Shown here: piece after piece, positions 16,694 through 26,019 of the stretch
Layout: each line of letters starts with the position of its first letter
Numbering within the stretch: the stretch's first letter is position 1
NCBI RefSeq assembly: GCF_021922985.1
Contig: NZ_CP040788.1
Span: 1,736,001 to 1,800,000, forward strand
DNA: 64,000 nt
Source of the DNA: Clavibacter michiganensis subsp. tessellarius
GTDB taxonomy: Bacteria; Actinomycetota; Actinomycetes; Actinomycetales; Microbacteriaceae
Reading direction: 5' to 3'
Notes under the pieces: generated by a model
Seen by the model: the letters and a program-made list of their open reading frames with translations, nothing else
Database searches by the model: none
Told to the model about the DNA's origin: nothing
Position numbers and translations under genes: made by a program

Positions 16694-17632
16694 TCAGCCG
16701 GTGATGATGCGGGCGCCGTGCACGGGCCCCGTGGCGCGGATGACCGTGAGGCGGGCGGCGCTCAGCGCGATCTGCAGCTCGAGCGCGCCGTCGAGGTCCG
16801 CCGCGAGGAACGCGACCGTGGGGCCGGATCCCGAGACGATGCCCGCGAGCGCGCCGTTCTCCTCGCCGAGCTGCAGCACCTCGCCGAGGCCGGGCGCGAG
16901 GTGGAGCGCGGGCGCCTGGAGGTCGTTGTGCAGGACCTCGGCGAGCATGTGCGGATCCCCCGCCCGCAGCGCCTGCAGCACGCCCGAGTCGACCTGCGGG
17001 ATCTGCTGCGCCGGGAAGATGTCCTGCGCGTGCCGCTCGCGGTGCTTGTCGAGCTCGCCGTAGACGTCGGGCGTGGAGACGCCGAACTCGGCGATGGCGA
17101 GCACCCACTGGAAGGTGCCCTTGGCGAGCGCGGGGCTGAGGCGGTCGCCGCGGCCCGTGCCGATGGCGGTGCCGCCGGCGAGCGCGAACGGCACGTCCGC
17201 GCCGAGCTCGGCGCCGAGGGCGAGCAGCTGGTCCCGCGTGCGCTCGGTGCCCCAGAGGGTGTCGCAGGCGAGGAGGGTGGCCGCGGCGTCCGCGGATCCG
17301 CCGCCCATGCCGCCCGCGATGGGCACGTTCTTCTCGATGCGCAGGTGCACCCCGCCGCGGTACCCGGTGCTCCGGGCGAGCAGGCGCGCGGCGCGGATGG
17401 CGAGGTTGTCGGCGCCGACCGTGAGGTGCGACGTGTCGATGGACCCGCCGAACTCCACCGAGAAGCCGTCGGACCGGGTGGCGTACACGTCCTCGTAGAG
17501 GCTCACGGCCTGGTACGCGGTGGCGACGTCGTGGTAGCCGTCCTCCTGCAGGGCGCCGACCGTGAGGGACACGTTGATCTTGCCCGGGGCCCGCGCGTGC
17601 ACCACATCTGAGGTGCTGGCCGCGGAGGTCAT
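16694..17632 (-). CDS. ispE: 4-diphosphocytidyl-2-C-methyl-D-erythritol kinase
   Basis: A 312-residue GHMP kinase of the MEP isoprenoid pathway, phosphorylating CDP-methylerythritol at the 2-hydroxyl. [13 protein letters not shown] at the N-terminus and the ATP-binding [17 protein letters not shown] are diagnostic; [13 protein letters not shown] is the third GHMP motif. ATG at 17632 begins 11 nt after the end of rsmA, with which it is surely co-transcribed. Confidence 0.95.
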   Translation of the reverse strand: MTSAASTSDVVHARAPGKINVSLTVGALQEDGYHDVATAYQAVSLYEDVYATRSDGFSVEFGGSIDTSHLTVGADNLAIRAARLLARSTGYRGGVHLRIEKNVPIAGGMGGGSADAAATLLACDTLWGTERTRDQLLALGAELGADVPFALAGGTAIGTGRGDRLSPALAKGTFQWVLAIAEFGVSTPDVYGELDKHRERHAQDIFPAQQIPQVDSGVLQALRAGDPHMLAEVLHNDLQAPALHLAPGLGEVLQLGEENGALAGIVSGSGPTVAFLAADLDGALELQIALSAARLTVIRATGPVHGARIITG

Positions 17633-17642
17633 GTGCTCCAAC

Positions 17643-18545
17643 CTAGCGGAGGCTGAGAGGCACTCCGACCCCGTCCCGATCGGCCCAGGCACGGGCCACG
17701 CGGAGGTAGTCGTGGACGCTCAGCTGCTCGCCCCGCGAAGTGGGGGCGACCCCGCCGGCCTCGAGGAGCGCGGATGCCGCCTCGCTCCCGCCGAGCAGCT
17801 CGGCGAGGGCCTGGCGCAGCATCTTGCGGCGCTGCTGGAACGCGGCGTCCACGATCCGGAAGGTGCGCTTCCGCAGCTCCTCCGAGGCGAAGGGCTCGGC
17901 ATGCCGCTCGAACGCGACGAGCACGGAGTCGACGTTCGGCACCGGCCAGAACACCTGGCGGCTGACCTGCCCGGCGGTGCGCCAGGCGCCGTACCAGGCG
18001 GCCTTGACGCTGGGCGATCCGTAGACCTTGGATCCGGGTGCCGCGGCGATGCGGTGCCCGACCTCGGCCTGCACCATGACGACGCCCGTGCGGATCGCCG
18101 GGAAGTGCTCGAGCAGGTGCAGCAGCACCGGCACCGAGACGTTGTACGGGAGGTTGGCGACGAGCGCGGTGGGGTCCCCGGGCAGCTCGGTGACGCGGAG
18201 CGCGTCCTCGTGCACGACGGTGAGGTCGGCGTCCGGCTGGTAGAGGCCCACCGTGATCGGCAGCTGCTCGGCGAGGCGGCCGTCGATCTCGACCGCCACG
18301 ACGCTCGCGCCCGTCTCGAGGAGCCCGAGGGTGAGGGATCCGAGGCCGGGGCCGACCTCGACCACATGCGTGCCGGACTCGACGCGGGCGACGCGCACGA
18401 TGCGACGGACGGTGTTCGCGTCGATGACGAAGTTCTGGCCGAGCTTCTTGGTGGGCGCGACGCCGAGCAGCTCGGCGAGGTCGCGGATCTCGGCGGGGCC
18501 GAGGAGCGTGGGAGCGGGCGCGGCGGGTGCCGTCTCGTCGCTCAC
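17643..18545 (-). CDS. rsmA: 16S rRNA A1518/A1519 N6-dimethyltransferase
   Basis: A 300-residue KsgA/RsmA enzyme that dimethylates two adenines near the 3' end of 16S r[21 protein letters not shown] and the SAM motif [16 protein letters not shown] are followed by the catalytic NLPYNVS motif. The start overlaps the tatD stop by 4 nt. A resuscitation-promoting factor gene, often found between tatD and ksgA in actinobacteria, is absent here. Confidence 0.95.
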   Translation of the reverse strand: MSDETAPAAPAPTLLGPAEIRDLAELLGVAPTKKLGQNFVIDANTVRRIVRVARVESGTHVVEVGPGLGSLTLGLLETGASVVAVEIDGRLAEQLPITVGLYQPDADLTVVHEDALRVTELPGDPTALVANLPYNVSVPVLLHLLEHFPAIRTGVVMVQAEVGHRIAAAPGSKVYGSPSVKAAWYGAWRTAGQVSRQVFWPVPNVDSVLVAFERHAEPFASEELRKRTFRIVDAAFQQRRKMLRQALAELLGGSEAASALLEAGGVAPTSRGEQLSVHDYLRVARAWADRDGVGVPLSLR

Positions 18546-19492
18546 GCGCGGCCCGCCGGGTCGAGCTCGGCGGGGTCCTTCGCGGGCGACGTCACGGGCT
18601 CGTCGTCCCAGCGTCCGTAGACGAGCTCGGTGTTGGAGGAGATCTGCGCGGCGAGCATCGACACGTCGGTGCCGAGGTGCGCGGCCATGGCGCGGAGCGT
18701 GTTCGGGATCAGGTACGGCGCGTTCGGCCGGCCGCGGAACGGCACGGGCGTGAGGAACGGCGCGTCCGTCTCCACGAGAAGCAGCGAGCGCGGCGCGAAG
18801 GCCAGCGCCTCGCGGAGGTCGTGCGAGTTCTTGAAGGTGACCGTGCCGGAGAACGACATGTACCAGCCGTTCTCGGCGCAGATCCGGGCGAGGTCCTCGT
18901 CGCCGGAGAAGCAGTGGAAGACGGTGCGCTCGGGGGCGCCGACGCGCAGCAGGGTGGCGACGACCTCGTCGTGCGCGTCGCGGTCGTGGATCTGGAGGGC
19001 GATGCCGCGCTCCTTGGCGATGCGGATGTGCTCCTCGAACGAGCGCTGCTGGGCCGCACGGCCGTCCTCGCCCGTGCGGAAGAAGTCGAGCCCGGTCTCG
19101 CCGACGGCGCGCACGCGCGGGCGTCCGGCCAGCTCGTGGATCTCGGCCAGCGCGTCGTCGAGCGTGCCCGCCTCCTCGTAGGCCGGGGCCTCGTTCGGGT
19201 GGATCGCGACGGCCGCGAGCATGCGCGGCTCGTGCGCGGCGGTCTCCGCCGACCAGCGCGAGGTCTCGAGGTCGCCGCCCACCTGGATCACGCCGCGGAC
19301 GCCGACCGAGCTCGCCCGGTCGAGGTGCTCGGTGAAGTCGATGGGCGACTCGCCGTCCGCGATCTCGAGGTGCGTGTGGTTGTCGTAGACGGGGACCGTG
19401 AGCGCCTCGGGCAGCGGCGGGTACGTGAGATCGCGCGTCTGGCCGTGGGCCGAGGAGGTGTCGCGCTGGCGCACGTAGTTCGATTCGGACAT
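18542..19492 (-). CDS. tatD: TatD-family metal-dependent deoxyribonuclease
   Basis: A 316-residue TatD hydrolase with the metal ligands seen in [39 protein letters not shown] and ETDAPFLTP. Members are Mg-dependent 3'-5' DNases. ATG at 19492 is used; an in-frame GTG at 19501 is an equally possible start. It begins a 4-nt-overlap operon with rsmA and lies 69 nt after metG. Confidence 0.93.
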   Translation of the reverse strand: MSESNYVRQRDTSSAHGQTRDLTYPPLPEALTVPVYDNHTHLEIADGESPIDFTEHLDRASSVGVRGVIQVGGDLETSRWSAETAAHEPRMLAAVAIHPNEAPAYEEAGTLDDALAEIHELAGRPRVRAVGETGLDFFRTGEDGRAAQQRSFEEHIRIAKERGIALQIHDRDAHDEVVATLLRVGAPERTVFHCFSGDEDLARICAENGWYMSFSGTVTFKNSHDLREALAFAPRSLLLVETDAPFLTPVPFRGRPNAPYLIPNTLRAMAAHLGTDVSMLAAQISSNTELVYGRWDDEPVTSPAKDPAELDPAGRA

Positions 19493-19561
19493 CGCGCTCA
19501 CTCTACCGACGGGAGGGTGCGTCGCCCGGCGGGGCGCGGCCCCCGGACGACGGGCGACGGG

Positions 19562-21139
19562 TCAGGCGGCGGGCGTCGCCGGCTCCTGCTCGATGCGCGG
19601 GAACAGCGGCGCCTCGAGCGGGGTGACGGTGCCGGATCCGGTCCACTCGTCGGCGAGGTCGATGCGCTGCTGGCCGACCGTGCCGGTGCCGCCGAGCGCG
19701 GTCCAGAGCTTCGCGGTGGCGCCGGGCAGCACGGGCGCGAGCAGCACGGCGAGCGTGCCGAGGCCGCGGACCGCGGTGTGCAGCACGGTCTCGAGGCGCG
19801 CGCGGCCGTCCTCCTTCTTGGCGAGGGCCCACGGCTCCTGGCTCGTGATGTAGCCGTTGAGCTCGTCGACCAGCGTCCACACGGCGGCGAGCGCCTCGTG
19901 GATGGCGAGCCGCTCGATGGCCTCGTCGGCGGTCTCCGCCGCGGAGCGCGCGACCGAGAGCACGCGCTCGTCGGCCTCGGTGAGCGCGTTCGCCTCCGGG
20001 ATCCGGCCGTCGAAGTAGCGGCCGACCATGGCGATCACGCGGGAGGACAGGTTGCCGAAGCCGTTGGCGAGCTCGGCCTGGTAGCGGGCCGACAGGTCCT
20101 CCCAGCTGAACGAGCCGTCCTGCCCGAAGGCGAAGGCGCGCATGAAGTGGTAGCGGAACGCGTCGATGCCGAAGGTGTCGGTGATGGTCTGCGGCACGAT
20201 GCCCGTGAGCTTCGACTTCGACATCTTCTCGCCGCCGACGAGCAGCCAGCCGTGGCCGAAGACGCGGCGCGGCGGCTCCTCGCCGAGCGCCATGAGCATG
20301 GCCGGCCAGATGACCGCGTGGAAGCGGAGGATGTCCTTGCCGACGAGGTGCGTGGCGGGCCAGCGGCGGCGGAACTCCTCGTCGTCCACGCCGTAGCCGA
20401 TGGCCGTGACGTAGTTCATCAGCGCCTCGAACCACACGTAGACGACGTGGCTCTCGTCCCACGGGATCGGGATGCCCCAGTCGAAGCTGGAGCGCGAGAT
20501 CGACAGGTCTTCCAGGCCGCGGCGGACGAACGACAGGATCTCGTTGCGCGCGCTCTCGGGCTGGATGAAGTCGGGGCGCTCCTCGTAGAACGCGAGGAGC
20601 CGCTCGCCGAAGTCGCTCATGCGGAAGAAGTAGTTCTTCTCCTCCAGCAGCTCGACGGGCTTCGAGTGGATGGCGCACACCAGCTGGCCCTCGAACGGAC
20701 CGGTGCCCTCGAGGAGGTCGGAGGGCTGCTTGTACTCCTCGCAGCCGACGCAGTAGTAGCCCTTGTACTCGCCCGTGTAGATGTACCCGGCGTCGTGGAG
20801 GCGCTGCAGGAACACCTTCACCGACTCCTCGTGGCGGGCGTCGGTGGTGCGGATGAAGTCGTCGTTGGAGATGTCGACGGCCGCGAGCAGCGGCTGCCAG
20901 CTCTCGGTGACGAGGCGGTCGGCCCAGGCCTGCGGGGTCGTGTCGTTCGCGGTGGCGGTGCGGAGGATCTTCTGCCCGTGCTCGTCGGTGCCCGTGAGGA
21001 ACCAGGTGTCGTCGCCGCGCTGGCGGTGCCAGCGGGCGAGGACGTCGGCGGCGACCTCCGTGTACGCGTGCCCGATGTGCGGGACGTCGTTCACGTAGAA
21101 GATCGGCGTGGTGATGTAGAAGGGCTCGCCGCGGGACAT
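19562..21139 (-). CDS. metG: Methionyl-tRNA synthetase
   Basis: A 525-residue class I aminoacyl-tRNA synthetase charging tRNA-Met. The HIGH-type motif is DVPHIGHAYTE and the KMSKS loop appears as GGEKMSKSKLTG; the connective insertion has only a partial zinc site (CVGCEEY). It lacks the C-terminal EMAP-like dimerisation domain, as do many actinobacterial enzymes. GGAG precedes ATG at 21139; an ATG at 21148 is the alternative. Confidence 0.96.
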   Translation of the reverse strand: MSRGEPFYITTPIFYVNDVPHIGHAYTEVAADVLARWHRQRGDDTWFLTGTDEHGQKILRTATANDTTPQAWADRLVTESWQPLLAAVDISNDDFIRTTDARHEESVKVFLQRLHDAGYIYTGEYKGYYCVGCEEYKQPSDLLEGTGPFEGQLVCAIHSKPVELLEEKNYFFRMSDFGERLLAFYEERPDFIQPESARNEILSFVRRGLEDLSISRSSFDWGIPIPWDESHVVYVWFEALMNYVTAIGYGVDDEEFRRRWPATHLVGKDILRFHAVIWPAMLMALGEEPPRRVFGHGWLLVGGEKMSKSKLTGIVPQTITDTFGIDAFRYHFMRAFAFGQDGSFSWEDLSARYQAELANGFGNLSSRVIAMVGRYFDGRIPEANALTEADERVLSVARSAAETADEAIERLAIHEALAAVWTLVDELNGYITSQEPWALAKKEDGRARLETVLHTAVRGLGTLAVLLAPVLPGATAKLWTALGGTGTVGQQRIDLADEWTGSGTVTPLEAPLFPRIEQEPATPAA

Positions 21140-21234
21140 GGGCTCCATCCTAACGATCGGCGGGAGCGCTCCCGGCCGTGTGACCGGGGCCCGCGGGGCG
21201 GCTCCTGCGGTGGATCCGACGGGGTCGTCGGCGG

Positions 21235-22368
21235 TCAGGACAGGTGGCGCTCGGCCGGCCCGTCGTACTCGGAGAGCGGCCGGATGAGCGAGTTCGACGC
21301 CCGCTGCTCCACGACGTGGGCGGTCCAGCCGACGACGCGCGCGGCCACGAACAGCGGCGTGAAGGCGCGGGTCTCGAAGCCGAGGAGCGCGTAGGCGGGG
21401 CCCGACGGGTAGTCGAGGTTCGGCAGGATCCCCGTGCGCTCGGCCATGCCGCGCTCGAGCGCGTCGTACAGCTCCATGGTGCGGGTGGCCGACTCCCCCG
21501 CCGTTCCGCCGTCGGCGACGCGGGCCGCCACGAGGTCGTCGAGCGCCGCCTTCATGGTGGGCACGCGCGAGTCGCCCGCGCGGTAGACGCGGTGGCCGAA
21601 GCCCATGACCTTGCGCTTGGCGGCGAGCGCCTCGTCGAGCCAGGCCTCCACGCGGGACGCGTCGCCGATCTCGTCGAGCGTCTCGAGCACCGCCTCGTTG
21701 GCGCCGCCGTGCAGCGGGCCCTTGAGCGCGCCGATCGCGCCCGTGACGGCGGAGTGCAGGTCGGCGAGGGTGGAGGTGATGACGCGGGCCGTGAACGTGG
21801 AGGCGTTGAAGGAGTGCTCGGCGTAGAGGATGAGCGACACCTCGAGCGCCTTCGCGTCGGCCTCGGTGGGCCGGTCGCCGTGCACCATGAGGAGCAGGTT
21901 CTCGGCGAGGCCGAGGTCGTCGCGCGGCTCGACCGGCGGGAGGCCCTGGCGGCGGCGCTGGTCGTAGGCGATGAGCACGGGGATCTGCGCGAGGAGGCGC
22001 ACGGACCGCTCGAGGTCGGCGTCCGCGGAGTGGTCGTCGGGGGCGGGATCCGCGGCGCCGATCGCGCTGACCGCGGTGCGCAGCACGTCCATGGGGTGCG
22101 CGTCGACGGGCAGCGCGTCGATGATCCGCAGCACGGCCGCGGAAGGCTGCCGCTCCGCGCGCTCCTGGTTCTCGAAGTGCGCGAGCTCCTCGTCGGTCGG
22201 CAGCTCGCCGTGCCAGAGGAGGTACGCGACCTGCTCGAAGGAGCACGCGGCGGCGAGCTCCTGCACGGGGTACCCGCGGTAGAGGAGGGAGTTGGTGGCC
22301 GGCTCGACCTTGCTGATCGCGGTCGTGTCGACGACGACCCCGGCGAGGCCCTTGCGGATGTCGGCCAT
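21235..22368 (-). CDS. prpC: 2-methylcitrate synthase / citrate synthase family
   Basis: A 377-residue citrate synthase-fold enzyme of the short PrpC type. It condenses propionyl-CoA (or acetyl-CoA) with oxaloacetate. Active-site landmarks are LYAEHSFNAST, GPLHGGANEAV and GFGHRVYRAGDSR. ATG at 22368 has GAAGGAGC upstream. prpD and prpB lie 10 kb away on the same strand, so a methylcitrate-cycle role is likely but a split locus is unusual; it could also act as a second citrate synthase. Confidence 0.88.
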   Translation of the reverse strand: MADIRKGLAGVVVDTTAISKVEPATNSLLYRGYPVQELAAACSFEQVAYLLWHGELPTDEELAHFENQERAERQPSAAVLRIIDALPVDAHPMDVLRTAVSAIGAADPAPDDHSADADLERSVRLLAQIPVLIAYDQRRRQGLPPVEPRDDLGLAENLLLMVHGDRPTEADAKALEVSLILYAEHSFNASTFTARVITSTLADLHSAVTGAIGALKGPLHGGANEAVLETLDEIGDASRVEAWLDEALAAKRKVMGFGHRVYRAGDSRVPTMKAALDDLVAARVADGGTAGESATRTMELYDALERGMAERTGILPNLDYPSGPAYALLGFETRAFTPLFVAARVVGWTAHVVEQRASNSLIRPLSEYDGPAERHLS

Positions 22369-22643
22369 GGTGCTCCTTCGCGTCATGCCGCACCCGCGTC
22401 GGTCGGGCGGATCGGGTCGCCTCGGGGTGCGCTCGTCACTGTATCGGGGCGGGTGGTGCGGGGGCGAGGGGCGCCGACGACGAGGCGGTGGACGCACGAC
22501 GGCGGTCTGGGGAGGCGCCGCGGGATCCGCCCGCCGATGACGGCCTCCTCCGCACACGGGTCGCCGCCGGATCCCCTCGGTAGCCTCACGAGCAGGCGCA
22601 CCCGAGGCGCCGCCCGCGCAGCAGCGCCGACCCGGAGGACGCC

Positions 22644-24134
22644 ATGCCCGAGAGCACCGACCACGCCGATCCCGACGCCGAGGCCGAGGCCGCCGAGCGC
22701 GCGGCCGACGCGCAGCCCGACGACGCGACCGAGCCCGACGGCTACGACGTCGCCGTCATCGGCGCCGGGCCCGCGGGCACCGCCGCCGCCCTCCGCGCCG
22801 CCGAGCTGGGCGCGTCCGTCGTCGTGCTGGAGGCCGGCCGCGTCGGCGGCACGTGCGTCAACACCGGGTGCGTGCCCACGCGCGTGCTCGCGAAGACCGC
22901 GCGGCTCGTGCGCGAGGTGCGCTCCGCGGGCGAGAACGGGATCGGGGTGGGCGAGCCTGCGCCGCATTGGCCGTCGATCGTCGCGCGCGTGCACGAGCAG
23001 GTCGACCGCGTGCGCTCGCTCAAGGACGAGGCCGCGCGGTTCGCGGCGGCGGGCGTCACGCTGGTCCACGAGGGCCGCGCGCGCTTCGTCGACGACCGCA
23101 CGCTCGAGCTCGACAGCGGCCGGCGCATCACCGCGGGCTCGATCATCGTGTGCGTCGGCGGCCACTCGAAGCGCCTGCCCGTGCCCGGCGCCGAGCTCGC
23201 GACCGTGCCCGAGGACGTGCTCGCGCTGCCGGGGATCCCCCGCCGCCTCGCCGTCATCGGCGCGGGCAACACGGGCGCGCAGCTCGTCACGGTCTTCCGC
23301 TCGTTCGGCTCCGAGGTCACGCTGCTCGACGTCGCGCCGCGCGTGCTCACGGCGTCCGACGAGGCGATCTCGGAGGCCGTCGCCGACGCCTTCACCGCGC
23401 AGGGCGTGCGCGTGCGCACCGGCATCGACACGGTGACGGGCCTCACCCGGACGGGCGACGGATCCCTCACGCTGCTCTGGCGCGAGGGCGACCGTCCGCA
23501 GTCCTCCAGCTTCGACGCCGTGATCATGGCCACCGGTTGGCCGGCCGACGTGGAGGACCTCGGGCTCGAGCACGCCGGGGTCGAGGTGACGAGGTCGGCG
23601 ATCCCCGTCGATCGGTACCTCCGCACGCGCGTGCCGCACGTCCTCGCGGTGGGCGACGCGAACGGCAAGGACATGCTCGTGCAGGCCGCGCAGTCGGAGG
23701 GCGAGGCCGCGGCGGAGAACGCGGTGCTCGGGGTCAACCGGCGGATCCCGCTGCAGCTCCTCCCGGCCGGCGGCTTCACCGACCCCGACTACGCCGGCGT
23801 CGGCCTCACCCAGGCGGAGGCGCGCGAGCGCGACGGCGCGTGCGTCGTGGCGCGCGTGCCGTTCGCCGAGGTCGACCGCGCCGTGATCGACGACCGCGAG
23901 GCCGGCTTCCTGCTGCTCATCGCCGACCGCCGCCGCGAGCTGATCCTCGGCGCGCACGCGGTGGGCGAGAACGCGGTCGAGGTGATCCAGTCGGTCACCA
24001 CCGCGATGGCCGCGGGCGTCGACGTGTCCACCCTCGCGCACGTGCGGTTCGCGTACCCCACCTACAGCGCGATCATCGGGATCGCGGCGCGGCGCCTGCT
24101 GCAGGAGGACGAGCGGGCGGGCGAGCTCGACTGA
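22644..24134 (+). CDS. FAD-dependent pyridine nucleotide-disulfide oxidoreductase
   Basis: A 496-residue class I flavoprotein disulfide reductase homologue. An acidic 33-residue leader precedes the FAD site VAVIGAGPAGTAAALRA; the redox disulfide CVNTGCVPT follows; the NAD(P)-binding GAGNTGAQLV and the FAD-binding VPHVLAVGDAN are clear. At the C-terminus the usual HPT-SE catalytic His-Glu pair of lipoamide dehydrogenase is replaced by FAYPTYSAI, so it is probably not a standard dihydrolipoamide dehydrogenase. Substrate unknown. GGAGG lies just upstream of ATG. Confidence 0.88.
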   Translation: MPESTDHADPDAEAEAAERAADAQPDDATEPDGYDVAVIGAGPAGTAAALRAAELGASVVVLEAGRVGGTCVNTGCVPTRVLAKTARLVREVRSAGENGIGVGEPAPHWPSIVARVHEQVDRVRSLKDEAARFAAAGVTLVHEGRARFVDDRTLELDSGRRITAGSIIVCVGGHSKRLPVPGAELATVPEDVLALPGIPRRLAVIGAGNTGAQLVTVFRSFGSEVTLLDVAPRVLTASDEAISEAVADAFTAQGVRVRTGIDTVTGLTRTGDGSLTLLWREGDRPQSSSFDAVIMATGWPADVEDLGLEHAGVEVTRSAIPVDRYLRTRVPHVLAVGDANGKDMLVQAAQSEGEAAAENAVLGVNRRIPLQLLPAGGFTDPDYAGVGLTQAEARERDGACVVARVPFAEVDRAVIDDREAGFLLLIADRRRELILGAHAVGENAVEVIQSVTTAMAAGVDVSTLAHVRFAYPTYSAIIGIAARRLLQEDERAGELD

Positions 24135-24176
24135 GGCGCGGTCGGGCGGCCCGGCGGCGCGTGGTCGGATGGACGC

Positions 24177-24797
24177 ATGACCGCGCTCATCGTCACGGCC
24201 CACCCCGATCCCGACTCCCTGACCCACGAGGTCGCCCGCCGGCTGGAGGCGGCGCTCGGCTCGGCGGACGGGCCCGGCGGAGCAGACGGCCACGGCGCAT
24301 CCGGCGTCACGACCGCGCACCTCGCGCAGGAGGGCTTCGACCCGGTGTTCGGCATGGCCGACCGGAGCGCGTACGCGGGCGCCTCCCCCGCGCCCGCGGA
24401 CGTCCTCGCCGAGCAGGCGCGCCTCGACGCGGTGGACCACGTCGCGCTCGTCTTCCCCGTGTGGTGGTGGTCGATGCCGGCGCTGCTCAAGGGCTGGATC
24501 GACCGCACCTTCATCGCCGGCTGGGCGTTCGGCATCGACGACGACGGCCGCATCGAGAAGCGGCTGCAGCGCCTCACCGTGCACCTCGTGCCCGTCTCCG
24601 GCACGAGCCGGGAGTCGTTCGCCCGGCACGGGTACCTCGCGGCGTTCGAGACGCAGATCGGGCACGGGATCCTCGACTACTGCGGCGCGCGGCGGGGCGC
24701 GACCGCGTTCGTGCACGACTCCGAGTCGGGCGACCGGGACACCGTGGGCGCCGAGGTGGAGCAGGCCGTGGCCGAGGTCGTCGCGGCGGTCGGCTGA
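24177..24797 (+). CDS. Flavodoxin-fold NAD(P)H dehydrogenase (quinone)
   Basis: A 206-residue protein of the MdaB/KefF/NQO-like family using FMN or FAD to reduce quinones with two electrons. Seen motifs are LIVTAHPDPDSLTHEV at the start, VFPVWWWSMPALLKGWIDRTF in the middle (the classic FPLYWWSMPA-type signature) and HLVPVSGTSRESF. It follows the disulfide oxidoreductase by 42 nt and may share a detoxification role. Confidence 0.9.
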   Translation: MTALIVTAHPDPDSLTHEVARRLEAALGSADGPGGADGHGASGVTTAHLAQEGFDPVFGMADRSAYAGASPAPADVLAEQARLDAVDHVALVFPVWWWSMPALLKGWIDRTFIAGWAFGIDDDGRIEKRLQRLTVHLVPVSGTSRESFARHGYLAAFETQIGHGILDYCGARRGATAFVHDSESGDRDTVGAEVEQAVAEVVAAVG

Positions 24798-24834
24798 TCC
24801 CGCGGGCCCTCGGCGGGAGCCGCCCCGTGTCGCC

Positions 24835-24840
24835 TAGCGT
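24835..24840 (+). promoter_or_regulatory. -10 element, leaderless GNAT message
   Basis: TAGCGT ends six bases before the ATG at 24847, spacing that puts the transcription start on the start codon. No Shine-Dalgarno intervenes beyond a weak GGAG. Confidence 0.5.
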
Positions 24841-24846
24841 CGGAGC

Positions 24847-25380
24847 ATGACCGCCGACGATCCGCGTCCCGACCGACCCGATGCCGCCGCCCCGCCCCGT
24901 CCCGGCACCGGCGCTGGCGCCGGCGAGGTCACGATCCGCGCCGCCGTCCCCGCGGACGTGCCGGCGGTCGCCGGACTCCGCTGGCGGTGGTCCCTCGACG
25001 AGGGCGGCGTGACGCCCGTCACCGACGAGGCGGGGTACGTCGCCGCGACCGCCGCCTTCGCCGCGGCGCATCCGCAGTCGCACCGCTGCACCGTCGCCGA
25101 GCTCGACGGCGTGGTCGTGGGCCTGGCCTGGCTGGCCCTGACCGACCGGCCGCCGACGCCGGACGACCTGAGCCGGGTGTCCGGCGACGTCCAGTCCGTC
25201 TACGTCGTCCCCGAGCTGCGCGGATCCGGGACAGGCTCCCGGCTCGTGGCGGCGCTGCTCGCGGACGCACGCGCCGCGGGCTGCCGGTACGTCCGCGTGC
25301 ACTCGAGCCCGCGGGCGATCCCGCTCTACGCGCGCGCCGGGTTCGCCGTGGACGAGACGTACCGCGTCGTCCGCCTCTGA
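24847..25380 (+). CDS. GNAT-family N-acetyltransferase
   Basis: A 177-residue acetyltransferase. Motif A is VQSVYVVPELRGSGTGSRLVAALLADARAAG, and the C-terminal YVRVHSSPRAIPLYARAGFAVDETYRV matches the usual substrate-side end of the fold. A disordered, Pro/Asp-rich leader covers the first 30 residues. Substrate unknown. Confidence 0.9.
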   Translation: MTADDPRPDRPDAAAPPRPGTGAGAGEVTIRAAVPADVPAVAGLRWRWSLDEGGVTPVTDEAGYVAATAAFAAAHPQSHRCTVAELDGVVVGLAWLALTDRPPTPDDLSRVSGDVQSVYVVPELRGSGTGSRLVAALLADARAAGCRYVRVHSSPRAIPLYARAGFAVDETYRVVRL

Positions 25381-25395
25381 GGATCCGGCGCCGGA

Positions 25396-25866
25396 TCAGG
25401 CCGAGGCGCGGGCAGTCCGCCGCCGCTCGACCGCCGTCATCACGAGGTACAGCGTCGTCCAGAGCACGAGGCCCGCGGCGAGGAAGATCCCGACGACGGT
25501 GAGCACGCCGCCCGCGGTGTCCACCGGGAACCAGCCGCTGAGGAGGAGCGCCGGGAGGACGGTCACGAGCATCAGCGCGAAGTGGGCGACCGACTGCCGC
25601 GGGAGGCTGCAGCCGGGCACCTGGTAGAGGAGCGAGCCGGCGGCGGTCGCGGCGACGATGACGCCCACCGCGAGGGTCGAGCGGCCGTCCGCCGTCCGGC
25701 CGTCGAGGAGCAGGTAGGCGCCGATCGCGGACATGACCGCGAGCGGGATCCCGCCGAGGAGCACGGCGCGGAGGAGCAGGCGCGGGTTGCGCGGGGCGCT
25801 CGCGTCGCGGACGGCGCCGCGGGTATCCGCCGTGCCGGGATGTGCCGCGTCGTCCGCTCGCCGCAT
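25396..25866 (-). CDS. Four-helix membrane protein, DUF3021-like
   Basis: A 156-residue protein with four hydrophobic segments beginning at about residues 30, 62, 92 and 120. The phrase QSVAHFALMLVTVLPALLLSGWF resembles DUF3021 proteins. In other genomes such proteins often pair with a LytTR regulator, which is not present here. Convergent with the GNAT gene. Confidence 0.65.
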   Translation of the reverse strand: MRRADDAAHPGTADTRGAVRDASAPRNPRLLLRAVLLGGIPLAVMSAIGAYLLLDGRTADGRSTLAVGVIVAATAAGSLLYQVPGCSLPRQSVAHFALMLVTVLPALLLSGWFPVDTAGGVLTVVGIFLAAGLVLWTTLYLVMTAVERRRTARASA

Positions 25867-26019
25867 CGGGCCTCCTCATCCCGGCCAGTCGACCACGGAC
25901 GCCCAGCGCGACGGAACCCCCGGTCCGGGTGGGTGCGCGCCTCCCGCGGCGTCGCCCCGCTCGCTACGGTGGGTCTCGGCCTCCGCACCGGGTCGCATCC
26001 GCCCACCAGGGAGTCCGCC

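Noticed and set aside
15179..17611. 810-codon plus-strand open frame
   Set aside because: Covers the deoxyribosyltransferase-like, EamA and ispE genes out of frame or antisense; low-complexity Arg-rich translation.
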